The translations under genes were made by a program, and so were the position numbers. 64,000 nucleotides of DNA from Lepraria neglecta (taxonomy: Eukaryota; Ascomycota; Lecanoromycetes; Lecanorales; Stereocaulaceae): positions 62,001 through 126,000 of the forward strand of contig CM065649.1 in NCBI GenBank assembly GCA_033220425.1, given 5' to 3'. This document shows positions 23,309 to 35,134 of the stretch, in pieces. Below the pieces are notes generated by a model. It was not told where the DNA came from. It saw only the letters and a list, made by a program, of their open reading frames with translations, and made no database searches. Position 1 is the stretch's first letter. Every line of letters starts with the position of its first letter.

Positions 23309-26300
23309 CGTATTAGGGACCTGCTTCGGCAGGTTACCTAGTAGCGCAAGGACTATAGTATAACCCCCGCCACGTCGGGCAATCGGTTAGCTTAGTAGGT
23401 AGCCGACCTAGAGGGGCGGGTACGGGTATTAGTAAGATATCCGAATCTGTAAGTTAACTCCGCTAACTCGCCGCAGGACGACTGATTTTTTCCAGGATAA
23501 GGTAGAAGGGTTATATATTATAAGCGCGGAGGCGAGTATAGTAGAGGAGGAGAGTAATAAGGAAGAAGAGGAAGAGAAAGAGGAATAGAAGGGGTTTAGG
23601 GAAAGTAGGGAGGATAATAAAGAGGAGGTAGAGGAAGAAGAGGAGGTAGAGGAAGAAGAAGAGGTAGAGGAAGAGGTAAGCTCTAGCGTATCGTATACTA
23701 CGGCTATATACTAAGTTATATAGCTACCTGTAAGCTAACCTCGGAGTGACGTTATTCGGGGTACTATAGTAGAGGAGCGGGAGGAGAGGAGAATAGAGGA
23801 GAGGAGGGTAGCGAGGAGGGAGAAGAGAAAAGAGAGGCGGAGAGCTATAAAAGTAGCTAAGAGAGTAAGCGATATCGCTCCGCTACTACCGCTTATACTG
23901 ACTTTCTAGGCTCGGTCCTCTTAGATTATATCTAATTAAGATAACTTTCTCCTACGCTTCCTTCCGTGTCCTATATACTTATTATACTTACTAATAGTAT
24001 CTCCCCCCTTAGGGAACCGTCCCCGGCTTCCTAATGAATTTCGGGGTTATAACTATATCCCGCAAAAACCAAGATGTTATCCAAATATACTATATACGTT
24101 ATATTAACTAGGCCTATAAAGGCCCGATTAATATACGCTTAGAAAGTAGTAGGGGTATTCGCTAACCTAAATAGTATAATAAGATATTTAAAGTGACCGT
24201 AACGCGTGCGGAACGCTATCTTCTATTTATCGCTATACTGAATTCGGATATAGTAATATATATCCTTAAGGTCTAACTTCGAGAATATTTTAGTACCGCT
24301 TAAGCGATCTAGTATCTCCGTAATTAGGGGTAATAGGTACCGATTCTTAATTATTACCGTATTTAACTCTCGATAATCTACGTAAAGACGTAGCCCCCTA
24401 TCCTTCTTCGGTACGAAAAGTATAGATACTCCTACCGGCGAAACGGAGTGGCGAATCTACTTCTTTCCTAGTATATTATTAAGGTACCGCCGAAGCTCCG
24501 TTAGCTCCGTTCTTAATAGAGTATAGATAGGACTATAAGGTAGCTCCCTACCGTCTAACTTAATAGCGTAGTCTCCTTGCTTTTATTTAGGCAAGATCCC
24601 TACTTTCTTACTTAAGAAGATATCTTTATACTCCCGTAATTCAGGAGGAAGGGTTATATCGAACTCGTCAGTCTGAGGTCACTCCGCTATTACGGCGCCA
24701 GCGTAAACTATAGCGAATACTTTCTATTCCTGTTACAAAACTTTGCCAAATTCGGTCAGTCTATCTAGCTATATCAGCCTAGGATTTATTTGGTACCGCT
24801 ATTGGCGCGCTAGCGTATTAACTATAATACCTGACTTATGAAGCGCTAGTATCCCGATTATTAAGTCGGGACCCTCCTAGTCTACGGTATAGAACAAGGA
24901 ACTATATTCCTTTTCTTGCCCCTAGTTATTAGTAGCTATATAGCTTAACTGAAACGCTCTATAATAAAAAGTGCCTTACCTGCTTAGTTATACCGGCGTC
25001 GGCAAGACAGCGCGCTCTGGCTGTAATTATATTGTACTACGAACCGCTGAGAGACTAAGCTAGTTATTGCCCTAGGGTCAACCAGCCCCTTAAAGGGCTG
25101 TCGACTACCTAGGAGGATTACTTGTCCCTTAAGGTAAAGAGGTTCTAAAGCTTCTATTCGTCGGTCTTTCCCCGTGTACTCGACGGCGGCGAGGTACTAT
25201 CTTTCTCTAACTACACTGAATTAGTAGGAGTAAAGCTTAGATCATCCCTATAGGGACATTCTGGCTTCTAATACCCCGTCTTATCGTAATAATAATAATT
25301 ATTATTACGGTATTTAGGGTCAGCCTTAGATACTAGATAAGACTTAGAATTTCGTCTCTTCTTGCTACCTCGCTGATATCCTACTAGCTCTCCGCTAGCG
25401 GACTTAGTCGGAGTACTAAATACCTATTCTTCTAAAGGCCTACCCTTACTACTAGACCTAGGCGTTAATAAATAACGCTTAAGGTTCTTTTCCTATATAA
25501 TCGCAAGTACTAAGAGACTATTACGCGTCGTCAGGATACTACCGGTACTTAGGATTTTAGACTTTAACTCAGGGCGGAGTTTAGTTAAAAAGCTATTTAC
25601 CTAGAACTCTTCTGATAGGGGAGTAATACGGCTTTCTAGTTCTTCTAGGTAAGCTTTAAAGACGGAAACCTTCTGTCCCTACTATTAATTAGCGCTATTT
25701 AAGCGCTTATAGGTAAGTAGTCGGCGATTTACTAGGTCTACTACTAAATCTAAGAGGAACTAAGAAAAGTTCTTAAAAGAATAATCGTCTAGCTGTTCCT
25801 TCCGAAAGTATTAGTACTACTACGTCGCTATATCCCCTTCTAGGGACTATATATAGTAGAGGATCTTCGCCCTATCGGTAGTAAAATATTTAGGACTTAG
25901 GAGGAATTTGATCTCGGCGTCAGCGAACCAGCGTATATACTCTCCTTCGCTGTTCCCGTAATAGAGTTATATCTTTTCAGGGCGTATTATCTTTACCGCT
26001 AGTAAGACCGATAGCGTATTACTATCGCTAAGCCTATTAAAGTCTTCTATATCGGTGTTAGCTCCTAGTCGAAGCTCCGCGTTCCGAGCTTCTAACTCCC
26101 GGACGCGTTTTTCTTCTAATAAGCGTTGGTTTTCTACCTCAAGTTAGGTAATCCTCTACTGGAGTACCGGAGATGAAAGGGTCGAGTCTAAGGACTCCGC
26201 TGCCGGCGCGTTATCGGGGCGTATAGTTTCTATTTCTAGTTCTTCTAAAAGGCGCGGTTATCTTGCTATAATATCCTACTCCGGGCCTTTGGCCTTAAAG

Positions 26301-26317
26301 GTTGGAGTGATTAGAAC

Positions 26318-26768
26318 TATAAGGTATACTCCCCGTTAGCGGGCTGTTATCGTTTCGTAAGATAGACTCCTCGCTAGCGGACCGTTGCTGCGCTCTAGGA
26401 ACTATATCCCGCTAGCGCTACGATATTAGACTGTAGCTCAGCTTCTCGCTATTGCTACGCTACTATATATAAAGGTATTCAAAGACGTGAAGTGGTTATA
26501 TTACTGGCATAGTATAGGTAATTCTGTATTAGAACTAATTACTAAGGATCCTTAGGAAAGAAGTGGGTAGGCCGCTCCTTAAGCTTCTCTCTACGGGTAA
26601 TATATAGCCGCTATCAGGCAGCTAACGTACTACTAAGAGCCTAGCTCCTGACGTCTACCAAGTCGATCGAATATTATCCCGACCTACTCCGGCGCTCCGC
26701 GTACTAGGAGATATCGGAACAACTTCACTAACAAGATAGACCCTTCTAATATAATAGTTAGTATTATA
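26318..26768 (-). repeat. Gypsy-X copy 1 LTR (5' side)
   Basis: 451 bp. Element gag begins just left of it on the minus strand. Confidence 0.87.
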
Positions 26769-27327
26769 GATTTCTATTATTCTTTCCCCTATATAAACCC
26801 GATATCCTTTTTTATAATATCTGTTAAGGGTAGTACTTTCTTAGAGTAGCCCTTAATAAACTTCCTATTAAAGTTAGCAAAACCTAAAAAGCTTTATACT
26901 ACTTTGACGTCCTATAGTATAGGCTATTTAGCGATAGCTTTGATCTTTTCTAGGCTTATACTAATACCTTTTATACTAACTATAAATTCTAGAAATTCTA
27001 CCGCTTATCGATAAAATTTGTACTTTTCTAGTTTAAGGAGAGGTTTCGCTTATAATAGGTATTCGATAATATCCTATATATACTTAATATATTCTTCCTT
27101 ATTCTCAGAATAGATTAGTATATTATCGAGGTACGCTATCGCTATTCGATCTAAGTATACTCGTATAATATTATTAATAAGTACTTAGTAGGTTACTAGT
27201 ACGTTAGTAAGTCTAAACGGTATTACTAGATACTCGTAGTGGCTATATCTTATTCGGAAGGTAGTTTTCTACTCTTCGCCTTCCTTTATCCGAATTAGAT
27301 TATATATACCTCTAAGATCTAGTTTAG

Positions 27328-27552
27328 TATAAGGGCCGACCATGGAGATGCTAGACCGGGTTCGGGAGACTATCCCTCTAGTGCGGCTATACGATAGCGC
27401 AAGTCGTATAGTGGATCGGCTTGATACGAGGGTGCAATCTCCCTCGATAAATATGTTGTCTCTAAAGACTCCTACCTGAGTTCCTTAGGATTTAGTCTAT
27501 CTAGTAGCAAATCCACCAGTTACTCAGTCACGTATACCTAGACCCCGTTACA
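27328..27552 (+). repeat. Gypsy-V 5' LTR
   Basis: 225 bp, TATAAGGGCCGACC to CCCCGTTACA. The pair differs mainly at CA/TG versus TA sites, for example GACCATGG versus GACTATAG. Confidence 0.88.
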
Positions 27553-28929
27553 TTTCTGAATCCTGAAACTCTCGCTATTATCGACACGATAGTAAGGGGG
27601 GTATACCCGTCTAATAACCCACCAACGCTATGACTACCGTCACCGCTACCTACCTACTAATTGACGCCGGCGTCGAGCCAGTTAGTCAAAATTCGAATCG
27701 AATATCGAATCGAATAGTTAACTACAAGTCGTAAAGATAATAACTTAGATCGGATCCTAGCGATAGTATACTTAGAGGAGCCGACGCGGGCGAAGAAGCC
27801 GGTGCCAGTATAATATAGGTAAATACCGAGGAGTATACGGTGTTTCAGGCCTATTAGATATATCGTTAATAGGCCTTATTAAGTTTCGAGATATAAGGGA
27901 CGGTAAAGAGATCGATCCTAAGCCTGAAGATAAAAGACCTAAAGCTATATAAAGGTAATACCCCGGAGGAACTAGATAACTTTCTATACGAATACGAGCG
28001 TTAGTTCGATACTAAGGGCTTTAAGTAAGAAGACCCTGAAGGCGAGATACTAGCGGGCTAAGTATATTAAAGGGAGGAAACAAAGAAGAAAGTCGCTTAT
28101 ACTATAGACTTCCTAGAGGATAGAGCTAAGACTAACTGGAAGTCTTAGTTACTATAGTTCCCGGTGGAGGCTAACTCGTAGATATATTTTAAGATATTAT
28201 TATATAAGTTCCTCGAGGGCGATAAAGACGAGGCGTATACCGAAGGTAGCTAGAAACTAGTAAATATAAGGTAGCGAAAGGGCGATTCGGTTAATAAGTA
28301 TTATAACTATATATACAAGCTATATATTCGCCTTAGAGCCCTTGATAGGGAATAATCTTTTACTAATTAATAATTCTTCGACTACTTCCGAGTATAACTA
28401 CTTTAGGAGTACAGGATAAAGCTAGACGAGCTAATTCCTAGACCAAAGACTATATACGAACTATTATATTAGGTTTACCGATACGAGAAAATAGTAAGAA
28501 TATATACGTAGAAGGACGGATAGAGAGATAAGTCTTGTCCCGAGGGGTCTATAAAACCCTAAGTTTCGAAGAAGGATAATAAATCTAACCGAATAGCTAA
28601 TTATAATTAGAAGAAGGGTTATAATAGTAAGAAGGACTTAGGTAATAAGCCTCCCTTTGTTATATAGAAGGATAAATTATCTAAAGATATCCGGGACCGC
28701 CGGTAGAAAGATTAGGCGTACTTTAAATACGGGTTATCTAGATATAAGATACGTAATTATATAGCAAAGGAATAAACATTGTATAATACCTAAGTAATAC
28801 TCGATATAGCAAAAAACAAGTAGGTATAGTAATAGCTCCGACCGCTATACCTATACGAGGAGTAATTATAATAACTCCCCCCGTCGATGAATCCGAGCTA
28901 ATAGATATCTTATCAGGTAACGCTAGTCC

Positions 28930-29002
28930 GAGTCGGAATATCGAGTCGAATACCGAGTCGAATATCGAATCGAATACTAAGTCGAACGTCGAATCGAATA
29001 CC
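28930..29002 (+). repeat. 12-base tandem array in the gag end of Gypsy-V
   Basis: About six units of a TCGAATATCGAG-like 12-mer, read in frame as a repeated Glu-Ser-Asn-Xaa peptide. A shorter stretch of the same motif lies at ~27690-27720 before gag. Confidence 0.7.
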
Positions 29003-30573
29003 CCGCTAGCTACTAAGGTAGAACCCGTTATTAATACAAGGGTATAGGCGGTAAAGGTTCACACTATAACCCAGCGAATCAAGGAACTGTTAAAGATAGA
29101 TAGTATCTTTATTAGTAATACCCTAGTACTAAATATAAAGGGTAAAACTAAGACTTTTAGTGCACTAGCAGATAGTAGTACTAAAGTGAACATTATCAAC
29201 CGTATAAGCGCCTAGAAGATGGGCTTACCGGTGCTTAATACTAATATTGGGCTGAGTATAATCTATAGAGAGGTAGTGAAGACCTACGGGATATATTATA
29301 TCGAATTCCAGCAAGAGGACGAACAAGGCCGCGTCCGCTACTTTCAAGATACCTTTCTCGCTGTAGACATTAATACCCGAATGATTCTTAGTATACTATA
29401 GCTAACTATAGCGAATCCAGATATTAATTGGGTTAAGAAGTTATTCCGGTAGAGGATCTATACTGCGGCAGTAGCTCTCACGACCACTTGTCGAGTAGAT
29501 ATTATAGATCCGAAGGAGTTCGCTCGGCTTGCTATTAGCAAGGAAGCATACTATTTTGTTATATATACGCGTCAAGTAGTAAACGCTAACGAGCCTCCGG
29601 TCTATAGGGATCGTCGCGTATATATCGGTCAGGCAAGTAGTACTGCCACTAAGATAGTATAAATACCGTCGGAGTATAGCGAGTACTCTGACGTCTTTTC
29701 GGACAGTAGTACTACAGGGTTACCAGAGTACAGACCTGTAGATCACGCTATCGACCTTATGGACGAGTAATAGCCGCCCTATAGTCCCATCTATAACCTA
29801 AACGAGGTAGAGCTCAAGACCTTACGAGGCTATATTAAGAGTAACCTTGCCAACGGCTTTATACAGCTATCTATATCGCCGGCGGGGTTACTAATCCTCT
29901 TCGTACGAAAGCCCGGTAGAGGTCTGCGCCTCTATATAGACTATCGAGGACTGAATATAATTATGATTAAGAATCGGTACCCTCTTCCCCTCGTCGGAGA
30001 ATCTATTAATCGCCTAGCTATAGCTAAGAGGTATACTTAATTGGATCTAACTGCTACGTATTACCGCCTTCGTATTAAGAAGGGTAATAAGTAGAAGACT
30101 ACGTTTAGAACACGTTATAGTCACTTCGAGTACTAAGTCTTGCCATTTAGGCTTACAAATGCCCCTATAACATTCTAAGCGTATATTAATCAAGTATTAG
30201 CCGAAAAGCTAGATGTCTTTTATATTATTTACCTTGATAATATTCTTATTTATACGCAAGATATTGGTACTAAGTATATTAAGGCTATAAAGTGGGTTCT
30301 AGACAAATTAAGATAGTATAGCCTATTTATTAATCTTTAGAAGTATCGTTTCGGTATAGATAAGGTATACTTCCTAGGCTATATCATCGCCCCTATAGGG
30401 GTGAGTATAGAGGAAGACCATATCTAGTTAGTTAAGAACTGGCCAGAACTGAAATCTGTTCGAGAGATTCAGGTCTTCGTAGGCTTTGCGAATTTCTATC
30501 GCAGGTTTATTAAGGGGTTTAGTTATATTACGGCTCCTCTAACGGAGTTAATAAAGATATTACTATCTAAAAG

Positions 30574-30776
30574 AGATATAGACTTATACGCCCGAGTAGT
30601 CTCTAATATATAGAGAAGTATAGATATTATATTTAGAGGTATAGTGCAGAGGGATACAAATACTATATCTAAAGGCACCCTAGATATAGACTCGTATACC
30701 CGAGTAGTCTTTAAAGGTATAGATTTATACGCCCGAGTAGCCACTAAAGATATAGACTTATACGCCCGAGTAGTCT
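30574..30776 (+). repeat. 27-base direct repeats between RT and RNase H of Gypsy-V
   Basis: Four copies of a GATATAGACTTATACGCCCG-type unit, at 30574, 30683, 30716 and 30749. They fall in the tether between reverse transcriptase and RNase H. The sequence is not seen in the other Gypsy families of this window. Confidence 0.75.
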
Positions 30777-33448
30777 TTAATATATAGAGGGATGTAATTA
30801 CTATATCTAGAGGTACTAAGATAAACGAAAAGAGCTCTAAGAGTCCGTTTATTCTTATACCCGAGGTAAAGAAGGCCTTTAAAGATTTAAAGATAGCTTT
30901 TACTACCGCACCGGTACTAAGGTACTTTAATCTAGAACTACTAATACGGGTAGAGACTAATATATCGGGCTATACTATTAGTAGTATCCTGAGTCAGTTG
31001 TATAGTGAAGTTTGGTACCTAGTAGTATACTACTTATATAAATAAATTCCGGTAGAGACCCGGTACGACACGCACGATAAAGAACTATTAGCTATTATCG
31101 AGTTATTTAAATACTGGTACTACTACTATAAGGGTAGCAGGTATAAGACTCAGGTCTTGACAGATTATTATAATCTTAAGAGATTTATAAGTACTATATA
31201 ACTAAATAGTCGTTAGATTCGTTGGGCGCAAGAACTAAGTCGCTATAACTTTGCCATCGAATATCGTCAGGGGAAATATAATCCCGCGGACCTACTAAGT
31301 CGGATCCCTGACTACGAGTAGGATAATAGTATTACCGAACGAGAGAACTATTATCTGCTTGATAAGCTGAAGTATACCCTACGAGGGTTCCGTGCTATAG
31401 AGCGGTCTGCTTTTATAGCAGGCTGCTTTTAGATACTTATTACCGGTACTAATAGGGTACCTGGTATATACGGATAGTAGGCCTAAATACGAGCTACTAT
31501 TATAATCGAAGACCCTGCGGGTGACTCCGTTAAGGATTAGTCTTTTAATAATTAACTCGAAGAGTTAACTCTTAAGGATGATTATATAAGGAACGTTATA
31601 GAATAATTAAAGAAATCTATAATTAACTCTCTAAGCGGCCTAAGTAGCTAACCCTATAGTCTCGCTGGAGGCAGACTATACTATAAGGGACGAATATATA
31701 TTCCTGAGGTATTACGAGACGTCGTCATGGAACGCTATTATAATAGTCCGCTAGTAGGCCATTTCGGTGCTAAGAAGACTCAAGTACTTATTTAACGTAA
31801 GTACTTCTAGCTGAAGCTTGCCAAGGATATGAGCGAATACGTCGCTATATACTCTATATACACTATAACCAAGTTATTAAGGTATAAACCGTATGGTAAG
31901 TTAATACCCTTGCCAGTCCCTACTTAAAAATAGAAGGATATATTATTAGACTTTGTAACTGGGCTGCCCCTATTGAAAGATTGGCGTAGGTATATATATA
32001 ACTCGATCCTTGTAATCGTAGACCGTCTTATAAAGATATTATATTATATAGCAGTAGACAAGATACTCGACGCTAAGTAGTTCGCCTAGATACTAATTAA
32101 GAACCTGGTTCGCTATTATAGATTACCGGACTCTATAGTAACGGACCGTAGGTTACTGTTCACCTCTCAGTTCTAGTCTAGCCTTATGTATTTCCTAGGG
32201 GTAAGACGTTACCTCTCGACAGCTTTTCACCCTTAGACTGATAGCTAGACTAAGCGACAGAATAGTACTATAGAATAATACTTACGAGCGTTCGTCTGCT
32301 GGGAGTAGAATAACTAGGTATAGTAGTTACCTACGGCGGAGTTTGCTTATAATAATGTAAAGAACTCTACTACTAGTATATCGCTATTCGAGGCTAACCT
32401 TGGCTATAGTCTAAGGATATCTTAGGACGAGGAAATCGATCCGAAATCTCGTTCTCGCGCCGTAGTTAATAACGCAAAATACTTGTTTATACTGATAGGC
32501 GTGTGTAAGGATACTATCTTGGCTATATATTAATTATAAGCGGAGTTCGCTAATAGATATCGGAAGCTACGAGACTATAAAGTCGGTGACTATATTTAGT
32601 TAAATACTAAGTATATAAAGATAAAGCGAAATAGGAAGCTAGAGTTCAAGAAATTCGGTCTATTTCTTATTATAGACGTTATCGGCTTATAGTCGTACTA
32701 ACTAAAGCTACCGGATGGCTGGCGAATTCATAATGTATTCTATATATCCTTACTAGAAAAGGACTCTTTAAAGTAGGGGGAGATAAGCTAAAGCCTAGAG
32801 GATATAGAATTCGACGAGGGCGATATATAGGACTATATTATCACTGGCGTTATAGATAGTATAATTTTCGAACCCGGCGAGGATGGCAAGGTAGGAGGCC
32901 TATACTATTAAATCTATTGGGAAGGTTATCCTAATTTAGAGGATACTTAGGAACCCTTCGAGGGGGTCTCTTATCTACGGAAGCTATTAGGAAAGTTTTA
33001 TAAGGAATACCCTGATAGGTCTATAGCAGAATCGGTGGCCGCCGGAAGGAGGCTATAATAATATATTCTAAAGAGACCTGCGTCTACGAATAAGGGTAAG
33101 GGTAGAAGAAAGCGTTAATATCCGTAGCGATACTATAACCGATAGTACTCTTTTATCTATTTTCCTATCTACTAGGGAGGTTTTTATAGTTTTAATAAGA
33201 CTAAGGCGTCGTATAAGACGGAAGGATTGAAGTTCGAAAGATGTCGATCCAACTAATCGACTCGGACTTCGAGTCGGATCTCGTCTGCTCGGTAGTCGTC
33301 TAATGATTGCTGGCGTATTAGTACAATATCTATATAATAGGGTATCGGCGTACTGTAAAGCTGCTCCGGTAGAGGTAGCTAATTACTATTATTCTTCTTC
33401 CTACGCTTACTACCTTATAGGAGCTCGTCTTGGAAAAGAGAGGATAAT

Positions 33449-33673
33449 TATAAGGGCCGACTATAGAGATACTAGATCGGGTTCGGGAGACTATCCCTCT
33501 GGTGCGGCTATATGACAGCGCAAGTCGTATAGTGGATCGGCTTGATGCGAGGGTGCAATCTCCCTCGATAAATATGTTGTCTCTGAGGACTCCTACCTAA
33601 ATTCCTCAGGATTTAGTCTATCTAGTAGTAAATCTACCAGTTGCTCAGTCACGCATGCCTAGACCCCGTTACA
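33449..33673 (+). repeat. Gypsy-V 3' LTR
   Basis: 225 bp, the same length as the 5' LTR at 27328. Confidence 0.88.
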
Positions 33674-34287
33674 TTTAGTAAATATCTTTGCTTTCCCGAG
33701 CCGATTCTATAGCTCGCTGATATTAGGTAAAGGGTATCTATTCTTGATTATAATATCGTTTAACTTTTGATAGTCGATATATAGTCTTAAGCTTCCGTCC
33801 TTCTTTAGTATAAAGAGGATTAGATAACCTACTAGTAATTTGGATTCCTGAATAAATCCCTTTTTAAGGTTCTCGTTAATATACCTGCGAAGTACTTTAA
33901 GTTCCTTCTCTAATAATGCGTAAATAGGTCCAAATATCGGCTATTTACTAGATTCGAGTTCAATCTTATAATCCTATAGCTAGTACCTAGGTAATACTTC
34001 TATATTCGTCTCTTCCTCGAATAAGTATACCTATTTACTATATTCCTAAGGGATAGAGGGTATATTAGTTCCTCTCTTATCTCTTACTTTATTATCCCGC
34101 TAACCTTTACTAGTAACTATAGAGTCGGACTACCTTTTAGTACCGTCCTTATACGAAGCTAAGGTAATATATACCTCGACCGGTCTTCGGTTCGGCTTCT
34201 TATCTACTATTAAACGCTACTAATATATAGGTATAATCCTGGTGATATTGCCGGATTAATCTATCTTGAGTACTCCTCGAGCCTAAT

Positions 34288-34460
34288 TACTAGAAGAAAG
34301 AAGCTCTCTATATAAGTGTTGAATAATATTAATAATAAGTAAGATATTGAGTATTCTATAGAGAGAAATCTGTATATAAGCATGCGCCAAGCCGCTAGTA
34401 CTAAAGGTACACAAGTAGACTGAGATAAGGATTGTATATATATATACAATAACCGTAACA
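34288..34460 (+). mobile_element. 173 bp solo-LTR-like insert in Gypsy-Z
   Basis: Begins TACTAGAAGAAAG, ends AACCGTAACA and is flanked by a perfect CTAAT duplication (34283-34287 and 34461-34465). The uninterrupted site is visible at ~11984 in Gypsy-Y copy 2. It has a TATATAAG box. Size, TG(TA)...CA ends and 5 bp duplication fit a solo LTR of a small LTR or TRIM-like family. No coding content. Strand is arbitrary. Confidence 0.7.
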
Positions 34461-34722
34461 CTAATCGATTATTAGGTTATACTTCTTTAACCAAGGTATT
34501 CCTAAAATTACGTAATAAGTAGCTATTCTAATAATATTAAAGGTAATCTCCTTATAGTAGCGCTGAATTATAATAGATAGCGAATATATCTCTTCGTCTA
34601 CCTTTTCTATTAATAGTATTAACCTGTTAGCTATCTAAAGATTGTACTATTGTAATTTCTTTCGGGTTAGTAATCTAGTCGATCGTACTAAGTCTCGCGA
34701 AAAGAAGTTTCTAGTAGCTCTA

Positions 34723-35134
34723 TATTACGACCCACAGCGATTGTATACCTAATGGTGCGATAGCCGCGTATAGGTCTTGTGTGTCTTATACTTCTGTAGG
34801 AGAGGAGTCACTTAGGTAGAATAGCAGTCTTTGTAGCGGTAGGTAATCAATATATTCTATATTAATAACTAGTAAAGTATAGTGTAAGGAGTACCAGGAA
34901 GATTAACCAAGTTAAATATACTATTCCAAACAGTAGACAAAGTCCCGTATATATAGATATAAGAAATCCTACCAAGCGTTTTATAAGCGTTATAAGTGCA
35001 CGGCGCTTATTATACCTATTATTCTTGAGCGCTATAAGCGCACGGCGCTCGTTACGCTTATCGCTTCAGCTACTAGTCCTATCTGTAGTACCTTGTCCTA
35101 CAGGATAGTCCTGTCAGAACCTACGGTTCTAATA
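34723..35134 (-). repeat. Gypsy-W copy 1 LTR (3' side)
   Basis: 412 bp; matches the reverse complement of the Gypsy-W copy 2 LTRs at 44302 and 50431. A purine tract on the minus strand adjoins. Confidence 0.86.

Larger units (their letters stand above)
15243..26768 (-). mobile_element. Gypsy-X copy 1, Ty3/Gypsy fossil inserted in Z and split by Gypsy-Y copy 1
   Basis: 451 bp LTRs at each end; target duplication GATTC/GATTT (15238-15242 and 26769-26773), one base apart. Gypsy-Y copy 1 (16570-23308) sits inside it with its own CGTAT duplication. What remains of X is ~4.8 kb, shorter than the family. Minus-strand parts: gag (~26300-25600), protease region, reverse transcriptase (~24700-24050) and, towards the 3' LTR, a purine-rich stretch (23540-23930) antisense to the element. 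On the minus strand a G-rich polypurine tract precedes the 3' LTR (complement of 15694-15710). Broken, with many RIP-type changes. Confidence 0.85.
27328..33673 (+). mobile_element. Gypsy-V, Ty3/Gypsy fossil with short 225 bp LTRs, inserted in Z
   Basis: 6346 bp on the + strand, bounded by a perfect TTTAG target duplication (27323-27327 and 33674-33678). Parts: gag (~27860-28800) with a zinc-knuckle-like stretch (~28715-28760), protease region (~29100-29400), reverse transcriptase (~29870-30450), RNase H (~30900-31250), integrase (~31940-32400) and a chromodomain-like end (~32890-32970) where WEGYPNLEDT is readable. It is a separate family from X, Y and W. It carries two internal repeat arrays listed separately. 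RIP-mutated, with many breaks. Confidence 0.88.
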
